From: Intrasporangium oryzae NRRL B-24470 | Lineage (GTDB): Bacteria > Actinomycetota > Actinomycetes > Actinomycetales > Dermatophilaceae | Reading direction: 5' to 3' | Assembly: GCF_000576595.1 (NCBI RefSeq) | Contig: NZ_AWSA01000017.1 | Coordinates: 1 to 64,000, forward strand | Length of the DNA: 64,000 nt | Part shown: piece by piece, positions 38,211 to 48,600 of the stretch | Position numbering within the stretch: position 1 is the first letter of the stretch | Layout: the number at the start of each line of letters is the position of its first letter | Notes under the pieces: model-generated | The model's database searches: none | Told to the model about the DNA's origin: nothing | What the model saw: the letters and a program-made list of their open reading frames with translations, nothing else | Made by a program: the position numbers and the translations under genes

Positions 38211-38972
38211 TCACTGCCCCATCGCGTGGACGCCGCCGTCGACGTGGACGATCTCGCCCGTCGTCGCGGGGAACCAGTCGGAGAGCAGCGCGGCGCAGGC
38301 CTTGGCCGCGGGCACCGGGTCGTTGACGTCCCAGCCGAGGGGCGCCCGCTCGTCCCAGATCTGCTCGAACTGCTCGAAGCCCGGGATCGACTTGGCGGCC
38401 GTCGTGCGGATCGGCCCGGCCGCGACGAGGTTGCAGCGCACGTCCTTGGGGCCGAGGTCCCGGGCGAGGTAGCGGTTCGTCGACTCGAAGGCCGCCTTGG
38501 CGACACCCATCCAGTCGTAGACCGGCCACGCGAACTTCGCGTCGAACGTGAGACCGACGACGGCGCCGCCCTCGGACATGAGGGGCAGTGCCGCGACGGC
38601 GAGCGACTTGAGGCTGTAGGCCGAGATCTGCAGGGCCGTCGCCACGTCCTCCCACGTGCCCTCGAGGAAGTTGAACGCGCCCTGCGGCGCGAAGCCGATC
38701 GAGTGGAGCACCCCGTCGAGACCGTCGACGTGCTCACGCAGGCGGTCGGCGAGGGTGTCGAGGTGCTCCTGGTTCGCGACGTCGAGCTCGATCACCTGGG
38801 GCGTCTCGGGCAGGCGCTTCGCGATGGTCTGGGTGATCTTCATCGTGCGCCCGAAGGAGGTGAGCACGACCTCCGCGCCTTCCTCCTGCGCGATCTTCGC
38901 GACGTGGAACGCGATCGAACTGTCCATGAGGACACCGGTGACGAGGAGCTTCTTGCCTTCGAGGATTCCCAT
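38211..38972 (-). CDS. fabI: Enoyl-ACP reductase (NADH), InhA/FabI type
   Basis: FabI reduces the enoyl-ACP double bond, the last step of each FAS-II elongation round. The 253-residue short-chain reductase opens GKKLLVTGVLMDSSIAFHVA, the variant glycine motif of FabI/InhA. It also carries LHSIGFAPQGAF and the Tyr-x6-Lys pair in YDWMGVAKAAFE. Sequence flavour is closer to mycobacterial InhA than to E. coli FabI. It follows fabG at 98 bp, the mabA-inhA order. The spacer carries a GTATGCCG hairpin. Confidence 0.95.
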   Translation of the reverse strand: MGILEGKKLLVTGVLMDSSIAFHVAKIAQEEGAEVVLTSFGRTMKITQTIAKRLPETPQVIELDVANQEHLDTLADRLREHVDGLDGVLHSIGFAPQGAFNFLEGTWEDVATALQISAYSLKSLAVAALPLMSEGGAVVGLTFDAKFAWPVYDWMGVAKAAFESTNRYLARDLGPKDVRCNLVAAGPIRTTAAKSIPGFEQFEQIWDERAPLGWDVNDPVPAAKACAALLSDWFPATTGEIVHVDGGVHAMGQ

Positions 38973-39021
38973 GTCTGAGAGCTTTCTGCGTGGTGGGCGC
39001 GTCGGGCGCCGAGGTCGGTGG

Positions 39022-39043
39022 GCGGCATACGGCTGTATGCCGC
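39022..39043. repeat. GCGGCATAC/GTATGCCGC hairpin in the fabG-fabI gap
   Basis: Two copies of the dispersed octamer GTATGCCG face each other with a 4-nt loop (39031-39034), giving a perfect 9-bp stem. It lies 28 bp downstream of the fabG stop in the direction of transcription. It may act as terminator, attenuator or stability hairpin between fabG and fabI. Confidence 0.9.
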
Positions 39044-39070
39044 TGGGCGGGCTTGCGGGCCGGGGCTGGG

Positions 39071-39895
<825 letters not shown>

Positions 39896-39896
39896 T

Positions 39897-39902
39897 TACA
39901 GT
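39897..39902 (+). promoter_or_regulatory. Leaderless promoter -10 of DUF3099 gene (TACAGT)
   Basis: TACAGT ends 6 nt before the GTG at 39909 (an alternative GTG is at 39906). On the other strand TAGGTT (39858-39853) is a possible fabG promoter with a leader. Confidence 0.5.
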
Positions 39903-39908
39903 GAAGTG

Positions 39909-40202
39909 GTGGCAGATTCCAAGCAGCAGCCGGTGGTCCACACCGTCACGTCGGCCGCGACGTCGACCACCGACGACCAGGACCAACGGGTCCGGCGCTA
40001 CCTCACGATGATGGGGATCCGCGTGGCCTGCTTCGGTCTGCTCTTCGTCACGACCGGGTGGATGCGGTGGGTCGCGATCGCCGGGGCAGTGGTCCTGCCC
40101 TACTTCGCCGTCGTCGTCGCCAACGCGGTCAGCCCCCGCCAGACCGGCACCATCGAGCCTGTCACCCCGCAGCCCGACCAGACCAGGCGCCTCGAGCAGT
40201 GA
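39909..40202 (+). CDS. DUF3099 family membrane protein
   Basis: A 97-residue protein with a hydrophilic N-terminus and two membrane helices (about 38-54 and 56-74, IRVACFGLLFVTTGWM and WVAIAGAVVLPYFAVVVANA), matching DUF3099, of unknown function. Homologues often lie beside fabG-fabI in actinobacteria (from memory). The stop overlaps the next start as GTGA, so the two small genes are coupled. Confidence 0.85.
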   Translation: MADSKQQPVVHTVTSAATSTTDDQDQRVRRYLTMMGIRVACFGLLFVTTGWMRWVAIAGAVVLPYFAVVVANAVSPRQTGTIEPVTPQPDQTRRLEQ

Positions 40203-40456
40203 CGTCGCCGACCAACCGGTCCGTCGACACGGGTGCGCCGGACGGGCCGGACGATCACGTCTGCAGCGCGAAGGGCTGCCGGGCCCCGGCGCGGCACGCC
40301 GTGATCTGGCGCAACCCCACGCTCCACGTCGAGGGCCGACGCAAGGTCTGGCTCGCGTGCGACGACCACCGCCAGTCGCTCGCCGACTTCGTCGCGCTGC
40401 GCGGCTTCCTCATCGAGGTCGTCGGCGTCGAGGACCTGACCGACGCGGACGGCTGA
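40199..40456 (+). CDS. Small conserved Cys/His protein
   Basis: An 85-residue actinobacterial protein with CSAKGCRAPARHAVIWRNPTLH and WLACDDHRQSLADFV. Two Cys, a later Cys and several His could form a zinc site. Homologues are sometimes called acetone carboxylase, which has no support here. GTG 40199 overlaps the DUF3099 stop. Four 13-bp direct repeats begin with its last codons and each brings a further TGA. Confidence 0.75.
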   Translation: MTSPTNRSVDTGAPDGPDDHVCSAKGCRAPARHAVIWRNPTLHVEGRRKVWLACDDHRQSLADFVALRGFLIEVVGVEDLTDADG

Positions 40457-40500
40457 GCCGGACGGCTGACGCGGACGGCTGACGCGGACGGCTGACGCGG
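40446..40500. repeat. Four 13-bp repeats at the 3' end of the small Cys/His gene
   Basis: CGGACGGCTGACG recurs at 40446, 40459, 40472 and 40485, plus a partial copy. The first copy includes the stop codon of the gene. Confidence 0.92.
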
Positions 40501-40505
40501 GTCGA

Positions 40506-40524
40506 TGCTCGGGTCCTCCGAGCA
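40506..40524. terminator. Hairpin between convergent genes
   Basis: TGCTCGG and CCGAGCA pair around a 5-nt loop in the 96-bp gap before the moaA stop. Confidence 0.55.
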
Positions 40525-40552
40525 CGGCGCCCGGCGGGCTCGTGGAGGGACG

Positions 40553-41575
40553 TCAGCCGCCGATCGCCGACATGGGCCGCTCGGGCTGGACGAAGTCGGG
40601 CTCGCCGATGCCGTGCCCCCGGCGCTTGCGCCACATCTCGCCGCGCATGAGGTCGAGCAGCTCCTCGTCGCTCGCTCCCGCGCGCATCGGCCCGCGCAGA
40701 TCGGTCTCGGTCGTCGAGAAGAGGCAGTTGCGGACCTGCCCGTCGGCGGTGAGCCGGGTGCGGTCGCAGGCGGCGCAGAAGGGTGCGGTGACGCTCGCGA
40801 TGATCCCGACCGTGGCCGGGCCGCCGTCGACGAGGAAACGCTCGGCGGGGGCGCTCCCCCGCTCGGCCGCCGGGAGGGGTGTCAGCGTCCAGCGTTCGGA
40901 CAGGCGTGCCCGGATCTCGTCGGCCGTGACCATGTCGCGCCGGTCCCAGGCGTGCTGGGCGTCGAGGGGCATCTGCTCGATGAAGCGCAGCTCGTAGCCG
41001 CGCTCGAGGCACCAGGCCAGCACGTCGCCGACGGAGGCGTCGTTGACGCCGCGCATCGCGACCGCGTTGACCTTGACCGGGGTGAGCCCGGCCTCGGCCG
41101 CGGCCCGCAGTCCGGCCTCGACGTCGGCGAGCCGGTCACGGCGGGTCAGCTGGGTGAAGGTGGTGGAGTCGATCGTGTCGAGGCTGACGTTGACCCGGTC
41201 GAGGCCGGCCGCGGCGAGGCCGGTGGCGACGCGCTCGAGTCCCACGCCGTTGGTCGTCATCGCGATCCGGGGCCGCGGTCGCAGGGCGGCGATCCCGGCG
41301 ACGAGGTCGACGAGGGAACGCCGCAGGAGCGGCTCGCCCCCGGTGAGGCGCACCTGGGTCACTCCGTCGCGCACGAAGAGGCCGATGAGCCGCAGGAGCT
41401 CCTCGTCGGTCAGCATCTCGTCCTTGGGCATCCAGGGCAGCCCCTCGGCCGGCATGCAGTAGGTGCAGCGCAGGTTGCACCGGTCGGTGACCGACACGCG
41501 CAGGTCGCGGGCGCGACGGCCGAACTGGTCGTCGAGGCCCTCGGGCCGTGCGGTCGGATCGGGGAGGCGCGTCAT
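40553..41575 (-). CDS. moaA: GTP 3',8-cyclase (molybdenum cofactor)
   Basis: MoaA is a radical-SAM enzyme that starts molybdopterin synthesis from GTP. The 340 residues contain the SAM-cluster motif [11 protein letters not shown] near 33, [10 protein letters not shown] and SLDTID. The second cluster cysteines lie in [20 protein letters not shown], and the C-terminal Gly-Gly that is essential in the family ends the protein. The ATG at 41575 is preferred to the GTG at 41584, because a TANNNT box then ends 7 nt upstream. No other moa gene is in the window. Confidence 0.95.
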   Translation of the reverse strand: MTRLPDPTARPEGLDDQFGRRARDLRVSVTDRCNLRCTYCMPAEGLPWMPKDEMLTDEELLRLIGLFVRDGVTQVRLTGGEPLLRRSLVDLVAGIAALRPRPRIAMTTNGVGLERVATGLAAAGLDRVNVSLDTIDSTTFTQLTRRDRLADVEAGLRAAAEAGLTPVKVNAVAMRGVNDASVGDVLAWCLERGYELRFIEQMPLDAQHAWDRRDMVTADEIRARLSERWTLTPLPAAERGSAPAERFLVDGGPATVGIIASVTAPFCAACDRTRLTADGQVRNCLFSTTETDLRGPMRAGASDEELLDLMRGEMWRKRRGHGIGEPDFVQPERPMSAIGG

Positions 41576-41582
41576 GAGGCCC

Positions 41583-41601
41583 ACTCTAGGCCGGGTAGCG
41601 T
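41583..41601. promoter_or_regulatory. Divergent leaderless promoters of moaA and SURF1 gene
   Basis: Minus-strand TAGAGT (41588-41583) ends 7 nt before the moaA ATG. Plus-strand TAGCGT (41596-41601) ends 6 nt before the GTG at 41608. Only 32 bp separate the two start codons, so the two polymerase footprints must overlap. Confidence 0.6.
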
Positions 41602-41607
41602 CGTAGG

Positions 41608-42417
41608 GTGCTTCGGCTCTGGCTCACTCGTCGATGGATCATCGGGACGCTCGTCGCGATCGTCTTCGCCGTCGCCTGCTTCTTCCTCGGCCGGTGGCAG
41701 TGGGGACGCCACGAGGAGAAGCTGACGAAGGTCACCGCCATCGCCGAGAACTACGGTGCGCCGCCCGTCCCGCTCGCGAACGCCCTGTCGGCCGGTCCAC
41801 TCACGCCCGAGCGCGAGTGGACGCACGTCACCGTCACCGGCACGTATGCCGCCGGCGCCGACCTGCTCGTCCGCAACCGGACGCTCGACCAGACGGTCGG
41901 CTTCGAGGTGCTGACCCCGTTCACGACCGACGGGACGACGCTGCTCCTCGACCGGGGCTGGGTGCCCAACGCAGCCGATGCCGAGACCACGCCACCCGTC
42001 GACGCACCGGCTACCGGCGAGGTCACGGTCACGGGTTGGCTGCGCACGGGCGAGCCGAGTCTCGGCCGGGATCTTCCCCCGCCGCAGCTGGCGAGCATCA
42101 GCGTCGCCGACGCCCGGGTCCAGCGTCCCGCCGTGGGACCGGCGGACGTCTACGTCGTCGTGGGGGCGCAGTCGCCGGCCCCGGCCCGCGGGGAGCACCC
42201 TCTCGCCCTCCTCCCCCGCCCGGAGGAGGGGCTGGGCCCGCACCAGGCCTATGCCTACCAGTGGTGGCTCACCATGCCCGCAGGGCTCGTCTTCGTCGTC
42301 TGGGCCATGCGCCGCGAGCTCGCTGCGGGCGCGGAGACGGGAGGCCCGGAGGGGCGCGAGGCGATGCCGGCCCGCAAGCCGAAGAAGGTCCGGATCTGGG
42401 ACGAGGAAGACGCCTGA
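41608..42417 (+). CDS. SURF1 family cytochrome oxidase biogenesis protein
   Basis: A 269-residue membrane protein of the SURF1 family, which helps haem insertion into cytochrome c oxidase. Membrane helices lie at about 11-28 ([20 protein letters not shown]) and 222-238. Between them an extracytoplasmic domain carries [30 protein letters not shown], split here as the family pattern, and [11 protein letters not shown] basic and acidic tail follows. The GTG start has a leaderless promoter. Confidence 0.9.
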   Translation: MLRLWLTRRWIIGTLVAIVFAVACFFLGRWQWGRHEEKLTKVTAIAENYGAPPVPLANALSAGPLTPEREWTHVTVTGTYAAGADLLVRNRTLDQTVGFEVLTPFTTDGTTLLLDRGWVPNAADAETTPPVDAPATGEVTVTGWLRTGEPSLGRDLPPPQLASISVADARVQRPAVGPADVYVVVGAQSPAPARGEHPLALLPRPEEGLGPHQAYAYQWWLTMPAGLVFVVWAMRRELAAGAETGGPEGREAMPARKPKKVRIWDEEDA

Positions 42418-42487
42418 CGGCGTCAGACCTCGTCCACCGGTGGTCCCGCCACCGTGGCTGCACCGCCCCGAGCCGGGACGAGTGGGG

Positions 42488-44386
42488 TCACGCGATGTCG
42501 AGGGCCGGCTCGGCGTGCGACCCGTTCTTCGTGGTGGCGAACTGGGTGGCGTGGAGGTCTGCGTAGAGACCACCGCTCGCGAGGAGCTCCTCGTGCCGGC
42601 CGGTCTCGACGACCCGGCCCTTCTCGAGGACGACGATGAGGTCGGCCTGGCGGATCGTCGAGAGGCGGTGTGCGATGACGATCGAGGTCCGGCCGGCGAG
42701 CGCGGCGTCGAGGGCCCGCTGGACTGCGACCTCGGACTCGGAGTCGAGGTGGGCGGTCGCCTCGTCGAGGACGACGACGTCGGGCGCCTTGAGGAGCAGC
42801 CGGGCGATCGCGAGGCGCTGCTTCTCGCCGCCACTCAGGCGGTGGCCACGATCACCGACGACGGTGTCGAGGCCCTCGGGCAGCTCGTCGACGAGTCCGC
42901 TGATCTGGGCGGCCTCGAGCGCCGAGCGGATCTCTGCATCGGTCGCGTCCGGCCGGGCGTAGCGCAGGTTGGCGCGGATCGTGTCGTGGAAGAGGTGCGC
43001 CTCCTGCGTCACGACGCCGACCCGGTCACGGAGCGAGGCCAGCGTCACGTCGCGCAGGTCGAGACCGCCGATCCGGACAGTGCCCTCGGTGGGGTCATAG
43101 AGGCGCGAGACGAGCGAGGTGAGCGTCGTCTTGCCCGCGCCGGAGGGTCCCACGAGCGCGACGAGCTGGCCAGGCCGGGCCTCGAGCGAGATGTCGTGCA
43201 GGACGGGGCCGCCTGCCTTGCGGTCGCCGGACGAGGTCGACTCGAGCGAGGCGAGCGACACCTCGTCGGCGGACGGGTAGCGGAACGCGACGTGCTCGAG
43301 CCGCACCCCGAGAGGTCCGGGAGGCAGGTCGACGGCCCCGGGCCGCTCGGCGACGAGCGGCTGGAGGTCGAGCACCTCGAAGACCCGCTCGAAGGACACG
43401 AGCGCCGTCATGATGTCGACGCGAACGTTGGAGAGCGAGGTCAGCGGGCCGTAGAGCCGGGCGAGGAGCGCCGACAGGGCGAGGAGGGTGCCGACCGACA
43501 GGGTGCCGGCCACCGCCATGACCCCGCCGAAGCCGTAGACCATGGCCGTGGCGAGCGCGGCGACGAAGGTGAGCACCGCCATGAAGATCGACCGGTTGAG
43601 CGAGATCTGGATCCCGATGTCGCGGACCCGGCCGGCGCGCTCGGCGTACTCGGCCTCCTCGCGAGCGGGAACACCGAAGAGCTTGACGAGCAGGGCACCG
43701 GCGACGTTGAAGCGCTCCGTCATGCGGGTGCCCATGTCGGCGTTGAGCGTCATCTGGCGGTGGGCCAGCGTGGAGAGCCGGCGCCCCATGAGCCGGGCGG
43801 GGATGAGGAAGACGGGCACGAGCACCAGGGAGCCGAGGGTCAGCTGCCACGACAGGGACGCCATCGCGGCGATGACGAGGGCGACGGACACGACGTTGCT
43901 GACGACGTTGGACAGCACCGATGTGAAGGCCTGCTGGGCCCCGATGACGTCGTTGTTGAGCCGCGAAACGAGCGAGCCGGTCTGGGCGCGCGTGAAGAAC
44001 GCGATCGGCTGGCGCAGGACGTGCGCGAAGACCTCGGTGCGCAGGTCGTTGATGAGGCCCTCCCCGATGCGCGAGGAGTACCACCGGGAGACGACGGTCA
44101 GGATCGCGTCGAGGACGGCGATGGCCGCCACGACGAGGGAGAGCCGGACGACGACCCCGGAGTCCTTGGGGATGACACCGTCATCGACGAGACGCTTGAG
44201 CAGGAGCGGCACCGCGACGACGAGGACCGAGTCGAGGACGACGACGGCGAGGAAGGCGATGATCGGTCGACGGTACGGGCCGGCATACGTGAGGACGCGG
44301 CGCCGCGTCCCCGGCGCCAGGGTCTTCTCTGCGACGGACGCGTCACGCGACATCGATCGCATCGCCATCCAAGGCTGCATGCCCAC
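42488..44386 (-). CDS. ABC exporter (fused permease and ATPase)
   Basis: A 632-residue half-transporter of the MsbA/multidrug type that would dimerise in the membrane. Six membrane helices span about 38-320. The ATPase has Walker A GPSGAGKTT (near 423), signature LSGGEKQRLAIARLLL, Walker B VVVLDEATAHLD and H-loop VIAHRLSTI. The transmembrane domain includes FFTRAQTGSLVSRLNNDV. The substrate is unknown. GTG 44386 is chosen for AAGGAG 6-7 nt upstream; an ATG lies two codons later. It is convergent with SURF1. Confidence 0.92.
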   Translation of the reverse strand: MGMQPWMAMRSMSRDASVAEKTLAPGTRRRVLTYAGPYRRPIIAFLAVVVLDSVLVVAVPLLLKRLVDDGVIPKDSGVVVRLSLVVAAIAVLDAILTVVSRWYSSRIGEGLINDLRTEVFAHVLRQPIAFFTRAQTGSLVSRLNNDVIGAQQAFTSVLSNVVSNVVSVALVIAAMASLSWQLTLGSLVLVPVFLIPARLMGRRLSTLAHRQMTLNADMGTRMTERFNVAGALLVKLFGVPAREEAEYAERAGRVRDIGIQISLNRSIFMAVLTFVAALATAMVYGFGGVMAVAGTLSVGTLLALSALLARLYGPLTSLSNVRVDIMTALVSFERVFEVLDLQPLVAERPGAVDLPPGPLGVRLEHVAFRYPSADEVSLASLESTSSGDRKAGGPVLHDISLEARPGQLVALVGPSGAGKTTLTSLVSRLYDPTEGTVRIGGLDLRDVTLASLRDRVGVVTQEAHLFHDTIRANLRYARPDATDAEIRSALEAAQISGLVDELPEGLDTVVGDRGHRLSGGEKQRLAIARLLLKAPDVVVLDEATAHLDSESEVAVQRALDAALAGRTSIVIAHRLSTIRQADLIVVLEKGRVVETGRHEELLASGGLYADLHATQFATTKNGSHAEPALDIA

Positions 44387-44454
44387 GGTGGTCTCCTTCG
44401 TCTCCCTCGATCAAACCGCGAAGCGGTGACAGGGATTCCCCGTGTCCGCCTGGG

Positions 44455-45228
44455 TCACCGCCGGAAGGAGGCGAGCATCGACAGGAGCAGGCCGGTCTGC
44501 GCCTCGCGCTCCCTCCGGGTCTGGGTGGCGTGGTCGGCGTCGACCGCGGAGCGCAGGAGCGGCTTGAGCGCCCGGACGGCGTCTCGAGGGGCCTCGACGA
44601 GGCGACCGACGAGCTCGGCCGTCGCCCGGTCGAGCTCGTCCAGCGGGACGGCGGCGTTGACGAGCCCCATCGCGAGCGCCTCCTGCCCGCTGACGGCGCG
44701 GCCGGTCGCACACAGCTCGAGGGCCCGCGCGTAGCCGACGAGGTCGACGAGGGGCTTGGTCCCGCCGAGGTCGGGCACGAGGCCGAGGCTCGTCTCGCGC
44801 ATCGCGAAGCTCGCGTCCGTCGCCGCGACGCGCAGGTCGGCGGCGAGGGCGAGCTGGAAGCCGGCGCCGATGGCATGGCCGTGCACCTGGGCGACGACGA
44901 CGGCGTGGCAGCGCTGCCACCCGGTGAAGCCTGCCTGGAAGCGCTCGATCCCCGCCTGGATGGACTCGGGGCCGCCGGAGGCGAGCTCGACCATGCTCTC
45001 CTCGCCGTCGACGCCTGCGGGCGTGAACATCGCGGTGTCGATCCCGGCGGAGAACGACGGCCCCTCCCCCCGGATGACGACCACGCGGACGTCGTCGGGC
45101 ACCGCCGCGGCCTGCTCGGCGAGCGCGCGCCAGAGCGAGGGCGTCTGCGCGTTGCGGCGCCCGGGGTTCGCCAGGGTGAGGGTACGGACCGGGCCGTCCG
45201 TCTCGACGGTGAGATGGGGGTGTGTCAT
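44455..45228 (-). CDS. Enoyl-CoA hydratase/isomerase family protein
   Basis: A 257-residue crotonase-fold protein. The oxyanion-hole segments are IRGEGPSFSAGIDTAMF and HAIGAGFQLALAADLR. The two catalytic Glu of true hydratases are only partly recognisable: the second site shows GLVPDLGGTKPLV, with Asp where hydratases often have Glu or Gly, so the reaction is uncertain. It has its own leaderless promoter. The ABC-F gene lies two genes away, as I recall for echA12 and Rv1473 in M. tuberculosis. Confidence 0.9.
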   Translation of the reverse strand: MTHPHLTVETDGPVRTLTLANPGRRNAQTPSLWRALAEQAAAVPDDVRVVVIRGEGPSFSAGIDTAMFTPAGVDGEESMVELASGGPESIQAGIERFQAGFTGWQRCHAVVVAQVHGHAIGAGFQLALAADLRVAATDASFAMRETSLGLVPDLGGTKPLVDLVGYARALELCATGRAVSGQEALAMGLVNAAVPLDELDRATAELVGRLVEAPRDAVRALKPLLRSAVDADHATQTRREREAQTGLLLSMLASFRR

Positions 45229-45235
45229 GGCCGAG

Positions 45236-45241
45236 ACGTTA
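45236..45241 (-). promoter_or_regulatory. Leaderless promoter -10 of the enoyl-CoA hydratase gene (TAACGT)
   Basis: Minus-strand TAACGT ends 7 nt before the ATG at 45228. Confidence 0.6.
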
Positions 45242-45254
45242 CCGGCCGGTCACC

Positions 45255-45440
45255 TCATGCGGCAGCGGGTGTGGGCCGGACGCGGAGCACGCCCCACCCG
45301 GTGACCGAGGCGGGCTGGACGAGCTCGACGCGGAAGACCCGGACGCACGCGAGACACGACCAGGCCGAGGTCGGGTCGGGCAGCGGCGTCAGGTCGTCAC
45401 TGCCGCAGAACGGGCAGTCGAGGCGGTGGTCGTCGGGCAT
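45255..45440 (-). CDS. Zinc-ribbon small protein
   Basis: A 61-residue protein with two CxxC knuckles, LDCPFCGSDDL and WSCLACVRVF, that should bind one zinc. The N-terminal part resembles C4 ribbons of metabolic enzyme subunits; the function is unknown. The ATG at 45440 is the only start close to the first knuckle. It lies between the hydratase and ABC-F genes on the same strand, separated from ABC-F by an AT-rich spacer. Confidence 0.7.
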   Translation of the reverse strand: MPDDHRLDCPFCGSDDLTPLPDPTSAWSCLACVRVFRVELVQPASVTGWGVLRVRPTPAAA

Positions 45441-45517
45441 GCCACCAAGAGTCCTCGAGCCGACAAGAAAATACAATAAGCGTCCATTATGTGACCGAAC
45501 ACTTCTGCTTATGTTGC
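45441..45517 (-). terminator. AT-rich spacer with candidate T-tract terminator of the ABC-F gene
   Basis: This 77-bp stretch is strikingly AT-rich. Read on the minus strand from the ABC-F stop, ATAAGC pairs with GCTTAT some 25 nt later, immediately followed by TGTATTTTCTT. That resembles an intrinsic terminator with a U-tract, rare in this window. It could equally hold the promoter of the zinc-ribbon gene. Confidence 0.5.
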
Positions 45518-47116
<1,599 letters not shown>

Positions 47117-47145
47117 GGCGTTCCCCTCTCATGTGCCGCACCTCG

Positions 47146-47466
47146 TCAGCGGCCAGTCAACCCCTCCATTCTGCCAGCGTCGAGAGGGTGGTCTCGACGC
47201 GTTTGTCGCGCAGCCGCCTCGCGGCAGCGCGGGCACCCGCACGTCCGCGAGGCGTGCACACTGCCCGCGTTGCGCTCGCTGTCAGGGGGCCACAGTCCTT
47301 CACGTATGCCGCCGGGCGCGGTCATCGTCGGCAGCTCGGTCGGCTCGGGGTCGAGGTCAGCGTTGCCGTAGCGGCAGCAGGAGCAGCCGGTGTAGCCGCG
47401 GTTCGGCGGCTCGTGCCAGGCGTGCTGGTGACCGCAGGCGCGGCACAGGTGGACGAGGACGCTCAC
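47146..47466 (-). CDS. Cys-rich small protein coupled to the MerR-clamp gene
   Basis: A 106-residue protein I do not recognise. It starts MSVLVHLCRACGHQHAWHEP, continues with YTGCSCCRYG, and has CGCPRC near the end: eight cysteines in three clusters with several His, suggesting one or two zinc or iron-sulfur sites. Its GTG overlaps the stop of the MerR-clamp gene as GTGA, so both are made from one message. A middle part (about 37-75) is Pro/Glu-rich. The partner relation to the clamp-like regulator is inference from coupling. Confidence 0.72.
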   Translation of the reverse strand: MSVLVHLCRACGHQHAWHEPPNRGYTGCSCCRYGNADLDPEPTELPTMTAPGGIREGLWPPDSERNAGSVHASRTCGCPRCREAAARQTRRDHPLDAGRMEGLTGR

Positions 47467-48593
47467 GGCTGCGCGACGGGCATGAGCACCGAGAAGCCGC
47501 CATCTGCCCCTCGGATCGCGAGGGGCCGGACGGGACCGTCGAGGACGAGGGCCGGGGGTCCGTCGACCGCCACGAGCGCCTCGTGGAGAAACCCAGGGTC
47601 GACGTGGACGTCGGCAGCAGCGGAGTCCTGCGCGAGAACCACGGACCCGTCCTGCACCCGCAGGCCGAGGACAGCCCTTCCGGAATGCGCCCCGACGAGG
47701 GCGGCCAGACCGTCCGCGTCCACGTGGTGCCCGGCGTGCAGCGTCGCGCCGGCGGATCCGGCGTCGATGGTCGCCTCCGGCTTCGACCACAGGTACGGGT
47801 CGACGATCGGTCGGTAGTCGGGGAAGGTGCCCGGCACGCAGGCACTCTGGAGCCGAGCGCCGCCCGCGAATGCCTCGACGGATGCCTCGTGCAGGACGAT
47901 CTCGATGATGTCGTCCCGCGCCGACGCCGCCACGACCGCGTCGAGCCAGGCCGTCGGGACGACGCGGCCGGTGGGGTCCTGGGGCGCGAGGGATGGTTCC
48001 ACGACGGGAGCCACCCCGATGGCCAACCGATGGCGGTCCGTCGCCACGAGGCGCAGGCCCGACGAGCCCATCTCGAGGAGGACCCCCGTGAGGACGACGT
48101 GGTCCGCGCCACCCGGCGCCCCCACGACGGGCGCGCCCTCCGGGTCGGCGACGGCGAACCGGACGCACCGGACAGCCCGGGCCAGGGCGGGGGCCATCAC
48201 GGCGACACGGACCACTCCAGGCACCGACTCCCCGGTCAGCAGGGCGAGGGTGCGACGGATCTCCCACCGCGCGTCGGCCAGGCCCTCCTCGAGCCGGCGC
48301 TCGTGCGCGGCCACGACGGCGGCTGCGCCCGAGACCTGGCCCCGGGCGTCCTGCTCGAGGACGAGCGCGACCTCGCCCAGCGGCATACCGACGCGCCGAA
48401 GGCCCGCGACGAGACGCGCCGAGCGGACCTGCGCCCCCGTGTAGCGGCGGTAGCCGGACGACGGGTCGACCTCGGCGGGCACGAGGACACCCTGACGGTC
48501 GTAGAAGCGGAGGGCGCTCGCCGACAGGCCGCTGTCTCGGGCGACCTCGCCGATGGTCAGAAAGGGCTCGTCGTCGTGCTCACAGGTGCTCAC
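47463..48593 (-). CDS. MerR regulator fused to beta-sliding-clamp domains
   Basis: A 376-residue protein joining a MerR winged-helix domain to a DnaN-like region. Residues 11-80 are MerR: LTIGEVARDSGLSASALRFY, then YRRYTGAQV. A helix at about 90-118 is the usual MerR dimer coil. Residues about 132-264 match clamp domain 2 (VLTGVLLEMGSSGLRLVATD and RHRLAI, ending GTFPDYRPIV). Residues about 265-376 match clamp domain 3 (VDPGFLHEALVAVDG, FSVLMPVAQ). Clamp domain 1 is absent, replaced by the DNA-binding domain. Streptomyces proteins named DNA polymerase III subunit beta family protein have similar layout (from memory); none has a known role to my knowledge. GTG start with a MerR-type promoter. 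Confidence 0.88.
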   Translation of the reverse strand: MSTCEHDDEPFLTIGEVARDSGLSASALRFYDRQGVLVPAEVDPSSGYRRYTGAQVRSARLVAGLRRVGMPLGEVALVLEQDARGQVSGAAAVVAAHERRLEEGLADARWEIRRTLALLTGESVPGVVRVAVMAPALARAVRCVRFAVADPEGAPVVGAPGGADHVVLTGVLLEMGSSGLRLVATDRHRLAIGVAPVVEPSLAPQDPTGRVVPTAWLDAVVAASARDDIIEIVLHEASVEAFAGGARLQSACVPGTFPDYRPIVDPYLWSKPEATIDAGSAGATLHAGHHVDADGLAALVGAHSGRAVLGLRVQDGSVVLAQDSAAADVHVDPGFLHEALVAVDGPPALVLDGPVRPLAIRGADGGFSVLMPVAQP

Positions 48594-48600
48594 GACGAGA

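Noticed and set aside
47463-48593. Degenerate dnaN copy or misread fusion of two genes
   Set aside because: One uninterrupted frame with a promoter of its own; clamp motifs are preserved, and similar annotated fusions exist in other actinobacteria as far as I recall.
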